DNA of 64,000 nucleotides from Artemia franciscana (Eukaryota; Arthropoda; Branchiopoda; Anostraca; Artemiidae), in contig NW_027063596.1 of the NCBI RefSeq assembly GCF_032884065.1, forward strand, positions 1,178,001-1,242,000, written 5' to 3'. The notes under the pieces were generated by a model. That model ran no database searches, was not told where the DNA came from, and saw only the letters and a program-made list of their open reading frames with translations. Both the position numbers and the translations under genes were made by a program. Positions within the stretch are counted from its first letter, which is position 1. Each line of letters starts with the position of its first letter. Below, one piece after another: positions 1-11,590 of the stretch.

Positions 1-229
1 AAGCCCATCATTCTCAAATATATATTCGATCGGAATTTTAAAAGATCTATTTTCTTCAACCTTGTTGAAAAGTCCAGTAATAATGTCTTTCAGGATGTCA
101 GCTTCCCTACAGTCCTCAGGACAGGAGCTGTAAGTTAGGCAATGCTTTTGTTGTTTACACATAGAATGCGTTATTGAGAAAGGTATGCATATTTGAACTT
201 TACTTTCCAAGAAGACGAAGGACATTCAG
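1..229. other. unannotated left edge
   Basis: AT-rich sequence without a convincing reading frame or repeat. It precedes the tandem-repeat tract and may be intronic or intergenic. Confidence 0.3.
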
Positions 230-1690
230 GTGAGTTTTTTTTAGAAAATATTGAGTTGAGTTTTAGACTAAATCAAAACATGTTATGTGTGTACGGATTG
301 TCAAAAGGGTGTAACACAGAAATAACTGAGTATATTAATTTGGAAAATCCAGGAAATGGTTAGAAAGATGATCAAAAAGGCAATATTTGCTTGCTACTAA
401 TACTGCTACAACTACCACCACTTCTACTACCACAATACTCCAATCACATTATATAGGGGAAATTTGAACTAAAGTAAAGGCACAATGTATGTGCACATTG
501 TCAAAACACCTTATCTTATGAGCTGATTTGGGTATTGAGTAGGAACTTGCAGATAATGACTACAGAAGAAGATCGTCTCAACAAAAGACAATATGTCCAC
601 ACTAATGCTATTTCTGCTGTTACTACCACACTTACTACCACTACTATTATTGCTTCTTCTATTTCAACTACTCGGAAGGTTAAAAGCATTGGTATAAAAT
701 TATTAAGAGGTATATGAAGATACCGGCTATCAAAAGGATATATATGTAGCGTCATGACAATGACTGATTGAATTAAGTGGAAATTTCCAGGACTTTATTA
801 GAGGGATATTCTACTAACCAAAAGGCAATAGGTTAATACTGCTAATGCCAGCAGTACTACTGCTATTCAATATTATTACTAGTAATATCATAACTACTAC
901 TATGACTGCTATTTTAAGTATGCCTAGGGTATGAAGGTGAAATTTTCAAGGAATTTTGAGGGTGGAAGGTGAAAAAAAAACACATCACGCAGTCGGTATG
1001 TAGGATGTCAAAACAGCAATATCTTTGGAATAGTTTGGCGTGTGAAGTTGAAAATAACAGTGCTTGTTGCGAGGGATGTTGAACTACCCAAAAGAAAATA
1101 TTTGCATCTTAATACTACTACTTCCACTCATACTACTACCACTGTTACTATTATTACCACCGTACTTCTATTACTGAAGTATAACAAGCGATTAGGCCAC
1201 TAAAATTACTTTTACTGCTACTGCTACTACTACTGCTTTTAAAGCTAAGGATATTAGGGCGAAAAGTTTGGGATATATAGAAATCTCATGGAAATAATGG
1301 AACTAATTTAAAACACACTATGGCCACATGGAGTATCAAGCAGAAGCATTTGAAATGTTTTAGGAATGGTTGACGGTAGTAAGCTGAAACTTTCAGTGTG
1401 TTTTGAAGGAAATTTTATTAAGTTAGACCTTTAAAGTTAATCTGCTTATGATTTTGAACTAGTCAGAAGCCACCACATGTATACTTTTATTACTACCACT
1501 ACAATTGCTGTAACTATTGACGCTAAGAGTATTGAGGTGAAACTCTTAGTAAACGTTTAGGAGAAGTTTTGCTTGCTTGCATGTTTTCAAAAGAATATAT
1601 AAACATTATCATAGTAGAACCACTCTATGAATACTAGAAATATAATTGAACCTCATAAAGGAGATTATTCGGTCAAAACAAAATATTCTA
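230..1690 (+). repeat. degenerate tandem repeat with ACT/TAC triplet runs
   Basis: A block of roughly six diverged units. Each unit has a segment like 'attgtcaaaa' (near 296, 497, 728, 1004, 1340, 1575), a segment like 'caaaaggcaatatttg' (near 372, 576, 817, 1086, 1455) and then a run of ACT/TAC/TTA triplets. Spacing grows from about 200 to 370 bp, so the array is old or was never strictly periodic. No protein frame is conserved across units; the short reading frames come from the triplet runs. A related unit in opposite orientation lies at 57050-57215. Confidence 0.6.
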
Positions 1691-1890
1691 GTGCCCTTTT
1701 TAAGGGTAAGAACAGATTGGACGGCATGAAGCATTTCTCTCAAGCCCATATATTTTCAAAACGCACCCAGTCACAATTTTGAGACAATCGTTTTGTTCAA
1801 CATTGTAGAACGGTCCAGCAGCTCCGTTGTAAGGGATAAGTACCCCCACAATTTTAATTATGGGGGGATAATAACCCCCCACAATTGTGC
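1689..1890 (+). repeat. diverged fragment of the foldback repeat body
   Basis: The order 'agtgccctttttaag', 'ttgga.ggcat', 'acaattttgaga', 'ttttgttca' matches the body of the foldback family seen at 20990-21180, but is heavily diverged. A short inverted repeat of CCCCCCAC/GTGGGGG type (about 1840-1885) is inside it. Assignment rests on visual alignment only. Confidence 0.4.
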
Positions 1891-3726
1891 AATTGGTACA
1901 TTATGCTTTAAAACTAAATGTTGCTTTAAACAAAATAAAAGGCATTGTATTTTTGGTTACCAATAAGACACTAAAATTATGTGTCGAGAGCTTCTGGGGG
2001 TATTAAGTTGATATTTTTGGGGCTACTATTATTACTTCTACTGCTTTTACAACTTAGACAAACAAAAAGAGTTTAAATGCATCCAGGTTGTCACAGAGCA
2101 TAGTTATAATCTCTATAGAAATGATATTAAGTTTTATTTTGCAGGTCAACTTCAGGAACTATAAAATTAAAAATACTGTTTGTGCCAAGATTAAAAATTG
2201 TAGAAAAAGTTTCTCTGACATATAAAAAGCAGCCCAAACTATGCATTCTTATGAAAAACAACTGAAAAGATATAATTCTTTTTCCATGAAAAAGACTATG
2301 TCAGTAAACTATGAACAGAAAATAACTTAAGAAACTTTATCCACAGAACAAGTTTCTCAAAAAAAAGTAAAGAGCTCCATTTTGCCAAGAACAAGCAAAA
2401 TAATGCAATTAAACTTCTAAACGTAAGACCACCACAGACCACTAAAAATAAATATATAAATCACAAATCGGACAGAAATTACAATAAATAGCCATGCAAA
2501 AGTCAAAACGAGCAGAAATCAACATGAGTAAGGCTAAGCCCCATGCCTTCGAAAAACCAGCACATAATTGGCAATATACTGAAAATAAAATATATTTCAA
2601 ATCTTTTCACTTTTTTTTACTTTCATAGACAAAAAAATATCAAAACCTTAAAAAATGAATATCAGCACATTTCAATTAAACTGACAATCCACGGTTATTT
2701 GTGTTTTTTTTCGCGGTTATTTATTTATTTTTTTTTTTTATTAATTTTTCTTTTTTTTGTTCTGTGAAGTGCAAATCATAATCTGGTGTTGAGATGGCAC
2801 GAAGGTAGTTTGTGACAGTTTTACACCGGGAAGATTATTTCATTTTATTTCTGCTCATTTTTTGTCTAAAGGATCTCTTTACTTTTCCAGACTCTGCTGC
2901 CTGACTTGACATTCTATATCTTTAAAAGAGCAACAATTGTGCATATATATGTATTTGTTTTGTCTCAAAAGTGGATATGCTTAAAAAACATCCTAGATAG
3001 GTCAAGAATAGGGCCTGACAGATATACCAGCCAACCTATATTGTCGGGTTGACATGAGGGTCAGTGTCACTATCGAATATCGGAAAAAATATTGGATGTC
3101 GGCTGATATTTTTTTTTGTGCGCAACCTATCCAGCAGATGGCATCAAAATCCCTCAAATAATATTCTTGTCAATGCCTTTGGGGTGGAACCACCAGCTAA
3201 GTCTAGCCACGGTAGAGAGAGCAGCCCAGGTGATTCAAATAAGGTCAAAATATATTTGTTGTCAATTCTTGTCAATGCACACCCGGGACAGCAATGTTCT
3301 AAGCATATGGTGACTACAAAAGCGTAAATACTGTACAAAAAAAAACTAAACAGAATACAATAGGTCATATATTTTTGTGTAATAAATTTTCACTTGCATT
3401 GGTGAAAGATCCAAGATTCAATCGGTTACAGCCATTGTATCCAGTCAGGGGCGCAGCTAAGAGGGAGAGGGGGCGCTTTAGGGTGAGGAGAGTTTTTTTT
3501 AATATGGGCAGGGGGTTACAAGGTTTTGCTAGCATGTGTCGACACGGTGAAACATTTACCTTGGAAATTTAGCTTGTTTCCACGTTTGTCGGCATACTGG
3601 ACGATTTTTAAATTCTTTAAATCACCCTTCCAAAATTTAAACTCTATCTGAACCCTTGCACCCAGAGTGCGTAGCATGGATTCATTTGTAAGAAACCATG
3701 TCCTTTGAATGTATTAAATAAAAAAA
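1891..3726. other. no supported gene
   Basis: AT-rich, with a triplet remnant at about 2025-2055, a T-rich tract at 2705-2760 and a GC-richer patch at 3440-3560. Short open frames here have no recognisable motif. No RNA gene or structured repeat was seen. Confidence 0.3.
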
Positions 3727-3732
3727 AGATTT

Positions 3733-3992
3733 TTTAGCTGAAAGTAAGGAGCGACATTAAAACTTAAAACGAACAGAAATTACCCCGTATATGAAAGGGG
3801 CTATTCCCTCTTCAACGCCCCGCTCTTTACGCTAAAGTTTGACTCTTTCTCTCAACTCTATTTTTTAAAACAGTAAAAAACTTTAGCGTAAAGAGCAGGG
3901 CGTTAAAGAGGGAACAGCCCCTTTCATATACGGGGTAATTTCTGTTCGTTTTAAGTTTTAATGTCGCTCCTTACTTTCAGTTAAAAAAAATT
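3733..3992. repeat. large hairpin of foldback copy A
   Basis: Arms of about 115 bp (3733-3845 and 3880-3992) are near-perfect inverted copies around a short spacer. Each arm carries 'gtaaggagcgac', 'aaacgaacagaaatta' and 'ctttacgctaaag'. The last motif is itself palindromic (CTTTA-CGC-TAAAG). Confidence 0.85.
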
Positions 3993-5380
3993 TTTTTATT
4001 TAATTTCTGAATGTTTTTTAGTTAATCCTTGTTTTAATTTCCGTTCTCCGCAGATGAATAATTAAAGCGAAATTTGCATATTTATTTATTTGGCTAAATG
4101 GCTTTCCCATAGTCTTGATCGAATGATTATGAGAAAAAAGAAGGGGGAGGAGGACCAGTTGCTTTCCAGTTTTTGGGCTACTTAAAAAGGCAACTAGAAC
4201 TTTGAGTTTTTTACGAACGCTTTCATTAGTAAAAGATATACATAACTTACGAATTAGCTTACGTAACAAACTTCTATATTCATATGTTTTTATTACGTAT
4301 ATGAGAGGGTTCGCCCACTCGTCAATACCTTGCTCTTTACACTAAATCTAAAATTTTGTCCTCTGAATAACAAAGGCCGTAGAATAAATAGTTGAAATTA
4401 CTAAAAATACTTTAGCGTAAAGAGTGAGGTATTAGGAGGAGGTGGACCCCTTATATGCATAATATTTTCTGTTCGTTCTAAGTGTTAATGCTATTTCTTA
4501 CTTTCAGCTGAAAAAACTTTTTCATATTTATTTTTTCATTGTTTTTTTAAATAATGCTACAGAATGCTGCGCCCCCTTTGTGGAAATCTTCTTCCCCCAT
4601 GACAAATTCCTCCATGGAAAGTTTACCCCACATAACCCCCTCTTCTCAACCCCTCCTCCCAGCCAAAAAATACCCCTGAAAACGTCTGTACATTTCCCAA
4701 TAACCATTACTATATGCAATCACTGGTCAAAGTTTGTAACTTGTAGCCCCTCCCACGGGGACTGTGGGGGAGTAAGTCGTCCCCAAAGACATAGTTATAA
4801 GGTTTTTCGACGATGTTGGATAAAATGGCTATCTCAGAATTTTGATCCGACGACTTTTGGAAAAAAATGAGCGTGGGAGGGGGTCTAGATGCCCTCCATT
4901 TTTTGGTCACTTAAAAAGGGCACTAGAACTTTTCATTTCCGTTCAAATGAGCCCTCTTGCAAAATTTTAGGACCACTAGGTCAATACGATCACCCCTGGG
5001 AAAAAAACAAACAAACCAAAAAAAAACAAAAAAAAAAAACAAATAAACACTCATCCGTGATTTGTCTTCTGGGAAAAAATACAAAATTCCACAATTTTAT
5101 AGATAGGATCTTGGAACTTTTACAGTAGGGTTCTCTGATACACCGAATCTGATGGTGTTATTTTTGTTAAGATTCTATGACTTTTAGGGGGTGTTACCCC
5201 CTATTTTAAAAAATAGGGCAAATTTTCTCAGGCTCGTAGCTTTTGATGGGTAAAATTAAACTTGATAAAGCCTATATATTTAAAATCAGCATTAAAATGC
5301 AATTCTTTTGATGTTACTCTTTGTATCAAAATTCCGTTTTTTAGAGTTTTGGTTACTATTGAGCCGGGTCGCTCCTTACT

Positions 5381-5402
5381 ACAGTTCGTTACCACCAACT
5401 GT
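5381..5402. repeat. terminal hairpin of foldback copy A
   Basis: Reads ACAGTTCGT-TACC-ACCAACTGT, a 9-bp stem with a 4-nt loop and one mismatch. The same motif without mismatch ends the other copies. Confidence 0.75.
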
Positions 5403-5649
5403 TTGATAGAAGAATATGAAATAACAGCTTGAAAGTTTGAAGCTTGAAAGTTTAACAGCTTGAACTGCTTGAAAGTTTTTACATAAACATGCAGATGATT
5501 AAAATTCAAAGTCCCTATATTGAAATCTGGGCTATGAATAAAAAATGTCAATGAAACTTATGCTTCTTTCAATCAGATTTTCACATATTTGTGTTTTTGA
5601 TTAAATTTTGATTAAATTTGATCGACTTTGATGAAGTTTTCTTAGTGAA
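5403..5649. other. short AT-rich spacer
   Basis: Contains a small local duplication of 'cttgaaagttt' (near 5427-5475). No gene supported. Confidence 0.35.
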
Positions 5650-5935
5650 TTGTTGAATTCTCTTATTGCACTTGCTTGTCGGCCAAGTACCATATAGCGA
5701 TCGCAATTTCTCTCCGTCGGTCTGTCTTTCTGTCGGTCGGTCGGTCAGTTGATCTCGGTTTTGCTAGTTGATGAACAATGGCAGACATATCAAGAACCGG
5801 AAAAGATTAAGGTATAAATAGTCACTTTCCCGATTCGACCATCTGAAGAAAATCTGACCATCTATTAATTCGAAAAAACTAGAAATTTTTCTTAGAAATT
5901 TGATAACCTTTTTAAAATGTATGGCCTTGACTAAC
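5650..5935 (-). repeat. diverged end fragment of the 2.7 kb tandem-core element
   Basis: Matches one end of the elements at 40168-42948 and 53178-55850: 'gcacttg...ccaagta' stem, then 'catatagcgatcgcaatt', a run of GTCGGTCTGTCT-type repeats, 'cggttttgcta', and 'tttcccgattcgaccatct' (about 5827-5846). Only the terminal ~280 bp is present. Confidence 0.6.
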
Positions 5936-6101
5936 GCTTTTACCAAAAATATAAAAAAGGATCACATTTTACAGTGATTAAACCTGGAATTCGCTATAGT
6001 GTAGGCCAGCAAGTATAGGAAGAGCTAAATCAAGCAATGGATTTAAAGCAATAAACAATTATAGAAAAAACTATGACAAGAATAATCCCCGGGGGTAACT
6101 G

Positions 6102-8377
6102 TTAATCCCCGGCCTGAACCAGTTCTACTGCACCAAAGCAGTTAAAATTGTACCTATTCTTGAACCACCGAAAGGGCTGAAGCAAAAACATCGCGTACTT
6201 AAAATAGTACTTACGTAACACTGGCCAATCAGATTCAGCAAAAATGTACCAAAATAGGGTCAAATATAGAATATTTGGGGAAGCCACACTACTATATATT
6301 CGAGAAAGATATTTCCTTTCCAGATTCAAAGCCTATGTTCAGTATTTTGAAGCAAAAGCTTTCGTATATGCTTAATCGAAGACTCAATTTGGACACCTAA
6401 ACATGTTAGTACAGTCGTGGGTACCAAATCACTATCACCTAGACAGAAACTTTTGGGCACCTAACTACTGTGTAAATTAAAGAAGAGGACTTGGGACTCA
6501 AAAGCATTCATACTCAGTCCAAGTTGTATATATCTTTCAGATAGGTTATTAAATCTCCGTTGAAGACTAGCTATTGACCGGCACAAATTTAACAGATTGT
6601 AAACATAACAAAGCACTTATATATTCATCCCTTTGGAAATGAAACTAATAGGTAGGCCAAAATGCGCATGAAGAGAAAGGCTGTCACAGACAATCGGTGA
6701 TTTGACGAATCTTTGCTTTATTCCGACTAATACAGGGAGCTCACTATCCGAATGTATATATCCCAACTTCAAACAGACTTTTAGTTGTCTGTACGTATAA
6801 TATAACGAGAAAATTACATCAAGACTAACACCACGGCTTTGCCATTCCGACATGGTCTGCAAGCGGATAAGGGCACAAAAACATTCATAACACCGCATGC
6901 TCCGAAACCAGAGTGCTCCCAGGTGCTTCCGTGTCTCTGAGTATATTATGGAGACTTTTAAAGGCATACAGCAACCTTAACCTGAATGGAACCTGAACTG
7001 AAATGGTGGTATAATTCACTTTTCTTTTATTCAATATAATTCACTACCCTATATGATGAACAAGATAATTTGGCTTATTATTTTTCAGAATCAGCCTAAT
7101 CACACCAGCGCCTAAGCTTTCCGGAACAACACTAACAAAAAAATCATTTGAAAAGTAATGCAAGGGGGCTATAGCGGAAGTGATTTGTGGCAAAATGCTC
7201 AGCACAAACACTGTCAGCGCCAGCCGAAAACTTCTTCTTACTATGCTTTAACTCACCCTTCTTAATAGCTAACGGTATTATTGCAATATAATTCGGATTT
7301 TGACTAGAATCAAGCAGCAAAGGCATCTCACTATCGAAAAAAATGTTTACACTGCTGTTGGGTTTAGCAAACTGACTTTTGAAATGGGAAGCCCACTCAG
7401 ACTCTGGGATGCCCTCAGGGCCCAATGGTTTTGCTTCTCAGAAAGAGGGCGAGACTTCCAAAAGTAATAAGGGTCATTTAGAATCTTCTCGGCAGTAATC
7501 TACTTGACCGCCACTAGATTCTCCTGCAGAGCATTCCTATATATTCTCTTAGAATAAATCTGGACCGAACTTACAAACTTGGTCCTTGGCCTCTTACACT
7601 CGTCCGAGAGCGGCAACCCCCACTTCACCGTAGCACAGGCTGACAGTAGAACTGGGCTACTAGACCAACTGTATTTCTCACTCTGGAAACGGTTCTACCT
7701 CACTGGAATCGCAATCTTATCAGCACAATTAATACTCCCAGCTGCTTTTTGACTGGATGCCTTGAATAATGTCGATATATTTTCAGCTAAGGGCTTGTTA
7801 TTTACAAGTACCTCAAAATTAGATCCATTCCATCTGACCTTACTCGAAATCTTATCTTGAGTTGCACCACATACATAGTCAATTATTTTTTTTTATTACT
7901 TCTGCCGCTGATAATCATTTAGTCGGATTTGTGTTCCCCTACTGAGTAAAGAAGAGGGCTCTTACCTCCAGGCTCTTTGCAAACCTCTCATAAATACCAA
8001 GTACAGACACTTGGTTCAAATTATCCGTGGTCTTATCAAATTTCTTGTACATTTCTCGAATTTTCGAGACTAAATCCACTCCGATCAATTGGAACTTCTT
8101 GATGATCGTAAATCATAAACTTCGATAACATTTACCGGTCCTTTCCACATCTTGTCAACATTTTTTGTATGCCAATAACATTATCCTCCTTTTTTACATT
8201 TCGAACATCTAGTTCACCATATCCAGATTCATCATACAACACTTTTTTTACTTCTAAAATAGCATCTTTTTCACAGAACTGAACGGACGATTTACTTAGC
8301 GAGTCAGATTTTTCACAAGTCTCCGTCGAACGATGTAAATAGTTCAGCTCTGCGTTATGCAATAATTTGCACTCCAT
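6102..8377 (-). pseudogene. degraded non-LTR retrotransposon reverse transcriptase
   Basis: Minus-strand frames in the correct order for a non-LTR RT. The upstream part (about 7425-7144) has the 'GPEGIPESEWASHF' stretch and 'SAGADSVCAEHF', resembling the region before RT motif 1 and the 'K.PG.D.....' finger. The segment 6967-6617 ends in 'LPVLVGIKQRFVKSP', the equivalent of the conserved GV.QG...SP motif with the G-S pair mutated. Then 'LGLSMNAFESQVLFFN' (about 6500) resembles the palm/thumb. The part at 6329-6102 reads as a possible C-terminal domain. Stops and frame changes separate the pieces. The clade is not assigned; the upstream frame at 8377-8132 is included only because it is collinear. 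Confidence 0.6.
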
Positions 8378-9683
8378 CGTACAGTTGAGAGAATGTCTGT
8401 TTCCAGTCCGAATTTGGTATCATAAGAACTGTACATGCGTATTCAAACGAAGCGTAGTTTCTTGCTACATGATCCCCGGTATTTCAGGGAGAAACCACAC
8501 CCACAATTGTCGCAAGCACAATGGCCTTTGCGACATAAGACTCCCCTCTTCTTCTTGCTTATTATTAAAATTGAAATATAAACAACTTTTTAAGTCCTTG
8601 TATGGAAATCTATTTATTTAATAAATTACTTTAATTAATAAATTTATTAAATTAAATTATTTAATAAACTTATTTAATAAGTTTATTTAATAAGTCCCAA
8701 GGAGAAATTGCATTCAAATATCAAAATTATCAATTAGCCAAGAAATAAAAATAACCCAATTATGAAGGAATTTTCAATAAATATCAATGGGGAAATTACA
8801 CAAGCTTAAGCTTACTGTATGAATAGGTTATATCCAAAAATAATGCGTTTACCCAACAAACTCTCAACTAAGACTATTTACAGCTTTACGCTCACGGTAT
8901 CTCAGTATCAGACCCCAAAAATTCATATTGGTCGGGCTCTAGTCACAGATTTAGGAAAACTTTTTTTTTCTAAGATCAGTTGTATCAAACCTTTGGTCCT
9001 TTCAGCCATATGGTGGGGCAGGTGCTTTGATCTGAGCTAGGTAATATAGGAGGAATAATTCAAACTCTACTATAGTAAGAAACTCTATGACTGTAGCAAG
9101 GATTTTAAAGGTCAAGAAGCGTCATTAATTCGATAAATTGTCCTATAAAGGTGTCATCATAAAATCACGCAAACTTCCAATTCTAATAATTCTTGCAGTG
9201 TTTTGAAGTTACGGCAATGGCAAAGATACATAAATAAAGATAACTTTTTAAAAAGAGCAGTAACTTTTTTCAGTTGGTCTTTCTAAACTTAACTTAAAGA
9301 GTATCAATTTACAGAAAAACAAGCAAATAGAAGACAAAAACCTTTAAAGTCAGATGCCCAGAATTCCAAGACAATTATATCGAATTCAATACAAATGTAC
9401 AGAATCCAATAGAATTCTTTTTTATCCAGCAATCTGGATCATCTGGCGTTTAACATATCTAAACCTGAACTGGCCAGCCATACAAAAAAACAAAGAAAAG
9501 AATCTGAAAGAGTAAAAGGGGCCTTTGGCTAGTGAACAAAAAGAGGAGAACAAAAATCAAACGAATATTTGGCCCGTATAAAAAAGACATCTTCAGCATA
9601 GAATAAAACAAAAACAAAAATCAAATAGAATCCAAAACTAATATAATATATATAAAAATGTACATAAAACTAGAACAGACTAA

Positions 9684-9685
<2 letters not shown>
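8378..9685. other. AT-rich, no supported gene
   Basis: Includes a TTATTTAATAAA-type self-complementary tract at 8620-8692 and AT-rich filler. I see no conserved motif on either strand. Confidence 0.35.

Positions 9686-9780
<95 letters not shown>
9686..9780. repeat. (AT)n microsatellite
   Basis: Uninterrupted alternating AT over about 95 bp, directly abutting the left arm of the inverted repeat. Confidence 0.95.
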
Positions 9781-9782
<2 letters not shown>

Positions 9783-9892
9783 GCAACCCCAACACCTAGT
9801 TGGTGTGGGTGGTTTGTGCCCCCCTACGCGCGTAAGTCGTTACGTGCCATATTAGTTACGCGCCATTGTAGTTGTGTCCCTGTGTCCCACCT

Positions 9893-9987
<95 letters not shown>

Positions 9988-10105
9988 ATTCACAGGTGGG
10001 ACACAGGGACACAACTACAAAGGCGCGTAACTAATATGGCGCGTAACGACGTACGCGCGTAGGGGGGCACGAACCACCCCCACCAACTAGGTGTTGGGGT
10101 GGCGT
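9781..10105. repeat. inverted repeat with (AT)n core
   Basis: Left arm 9781-9895 and right arm 9991-10105 are near-identical reverse complements of ~115 bp. They begin 'acgcaaccccaacac' and end '...gtgttggggtggcgt', and contain 'ctacgcgcgta' and 'tccctgtgtccca'. Between them is about 90 bp of alternating AT, and outside both arms are further AT tracts. The whole is therefore a potential large cruciform. Both arms are unusually GC-rich for the region. Confidence 0.9.
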
Positions 10106-10112
10106 ATATATA

Positions 10113-10192
<80 letters not shown>
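10106..10192. repeat. (AT)n microsatellite
   Basis: Alternating AT with one TTT interruption, right of the inverted repeat. Confidence 0.9.
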
Positions 10193-10199
<7 letters not shown>

Positions 10200-10201
10200 T
10201 T

Positions 10202-10405
10202 TTAACTACGTAAAACTTGCGAATATACAACATTCTTCGCTGTCCCATTGTCTGTGCATATAAATAGATTGTCAGGTTTACCGACTCTTGAACATGCAAC
10301 ATATAATTGTCCAAGGGAAAAACAATCCGTATTCAGATCTATACCTCATGATTCTAATGATTGCCCTTGAGCTTTAGTGATGGTGACTGCTAATCGAACA
10401 TTCCC
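10202..10405 (-). pseudogene. Helitron/PIF1-like helicase C-terminal fragment
   Basis: The minus-strand frame shows 'VRLAVTITKAQGQSLE', then 'CFSLGQLYVACSRVGKPDN' and 'KNVVYSQVL', ending at a TAA (10204-10202). These match the last conserved helicase motifs (TK.QGQ and GQ.YVA.SRV) of PIF1-type helicases, including the RepHel protein of Helitrons, which unwind DNA during rolling-circle transposition. One in-frame TGA lies between the two motifs. Everything N-terminal is missing and replaced by the GTGTCCC-type minisatellite. PIF1 proper is less likely because the fragment sits in repeats. Confidence 0.75.
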
Positions 10406-10640
10406 TGTGTCCCCTTCGTCATTTAAATATCCCCCTGTACCCCCCGGCATCCCCGTTGTAGTTGTGTCCCTGTGTCCTGGTCGTCATTTATATTCCCTGA
10501 GTCCCGGTCGTCAGTTGTGTCCCGGTGTCCCAGTCTGTAATTTCTCTTTGAGTGTCTCGGTCGTCAATTTATATTCCCTGTGTCCCGGTGTTCCGGTTGT
10601 CATTTGTGTCCTGGTGTCCCGGTCTGTATATACATTCGTT
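10406..10640. repeat. GTGTCCCGGT-type minisatellite
   Basis: Repeats of 'ccctgtgtcccggtcgtca' and shortened variants, with 'tttatattccctg' linkers. The same words recur at 11112-11150 and inside the inverted repeat arms at 9875-9890, tying these blocks into one composite repeat. Confidence 0.8.
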
Positions 10641-10920
10641 TTTTAATTGGTATATGATGAAATAAGTTTTTAGTTATTTTCTGTTTTTTCTTTTTAGTTT
10701 TTTTTGTTTTTACCTTTTTAGTTTTTTTTGTAGTTTTCACCTTTTTTTATTTTTTTTTATTTTTATTTATATGTTTTTAGTTTTCTTTTTCTCCTTTATT
10801 TTTATTTTTTTTTCCTTTTTTTAGTTTTTTTCTTTTTATTTTTAGTTTTTTTTTTAGTTTTTTACCCTTTTTTTATTTTTTTTAGTTTTTTAATTAATTT
10901 TTTAGTTTTTACCTTTTTTT
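10641..10920. repeat. T-rich low-complexity tract
   Basis: Long strand-biased pyrimidine tract built from TTTTTTAGTTTTT and ACCTTTTT words. A second such tract covers 11150-11390. The frames in it are not coding. Confidence 0.85.
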
Positions 10921-10998
10921 AAGCCAAGGTTTGAACCTGGAAGCTCTTGAACCTAGAACCTGGAACATAACGCCTTACCAGCTCAGCTACATCGGCTT
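10921..10998 (-). pseudogene. tRNA-like sequence (pseudo-tRNA or SINE head)
   Basis: On the minus strand a 78-nt block begins AAGCCGA and ends TTGGCTT, giving a 7-bp acceptor-like stem with one G-T pair. It contains an A-box-like 'TAGCTGAGCTGGTAAGGCG' and a B-box-like 'GGTTCAAACC' at the expected spacing. The D and anticodon stems are weak and I cannot name an anticodon. It sits inside a repeat, so a tRNA-derived or decayed sequence is likelier than a working gene. Confidence 0.45.
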
Positions 10999-11568
10999 GA
11001 ATACATTCATTTTTGAATTGGTATATGATGAAATAATTCAGACGTTATGCGGACAAACACGACGTCACTCGACAGACAAACAGACAGACAGACAACTTAT
11101 TTTTATATATATTCCCTGTGTCCCGGTCGTCATTTGTGTCCCGGTGTTTTTACCTTTTTTTTAGTTTTTTTTGTAATTTCTTCTTTTTAGTTTTTTTTGT
11201 AGTTTTTACCTTTTTTTTAGTTTTTTTAGTTTTATTTATATTTTTTTTAGTTTTATTTTTCTCCTTTATTTTTCAGTTTTGCTCTTTTTTTAGTTTTTTT
11301 TTCTTTTTAGTTTTTAGTTTTTTTAGTTTTTTACCTTTTTTTAGTTTTTTTTTATTAGTTTTTAGTTTTTTTTGTAGTTTTTACCTTTTTTAAGCTATAT
11401 TTTACCTTCTATATGATGAAATAATTTATAAATAAGGTTTATTTATTAAACTTCTTGTATTTAGGTTCATACAAGAAACTGACGGTTTTACACTGTTTTA
11501 TGTATATTTAATAGACTGTTACACTGTTTCCAGTGTATAGTGATACTATTACACTATTTTAAAATCAA
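10999..11568. repeat. composite repeat continuation
   Basis: The word 'atatgatgaaataa' recurs at about 10652, 11022 and 11411, spaced ~370-390 bp, with T-rich and GTGTCCC words between. This suggests two tandem copies of a ~380 bp unit. After 11420 the sequence is ordinary AT-rich DNA. Confidence 0.5.
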
Positions 11569-11590
11569 ACAGTTCGTTACCACGAACTGT
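11569..11590. repeat. isolated foldback terminal hairpin
   Basis: A perfect ACAGTTCGT-TACC-ACGAACTGT hairpin flanked by ATCAA on the left and GTGAT on the right, so the palindrome extends further. No foldback body is attached. Confidence 0.8.

Larger units (their letters stand above)
3727..5402 (-). mobile_element. foldback-type repeat, copy A
   Basis: Runs opposite to the copy at 20521-22275. It opens with a large hairpin (3733-3992), continues with nested inverted modules carrying 'tttagcgtaaagag' and ends with 'gagccgggtcgctcc' followed by the terminal hairpin at 5381-5402. The internal module pair near 4325-4347 and 4409-4433 is a second stem. No transposase or other coding frame is present, so it would be non-autonomous. 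'Foldback' is inferred from structure; the family may be named differently in repeat databases. Confidence 0.65.

Noticed and set aside
4528-4910. Overlapping frames that recur at 15003-15251 and 21105-21414
   Set aside because: They recur only because the foldback repeat recurs. Frames are not maintained between copies and no domain is visible.
9824-10314. Open frames on both strands with long IY repeats
   Set aside because: They are translations of (AT)n tracts and the inverted repeat arms, not genes. Only the helicase frame nearby has real motifs.
10377-11393. Plus-strand frames rich in V/P/G and then F
   Set aside because: Produced by the GTGTCCC minisatellite and the T-rich tract.
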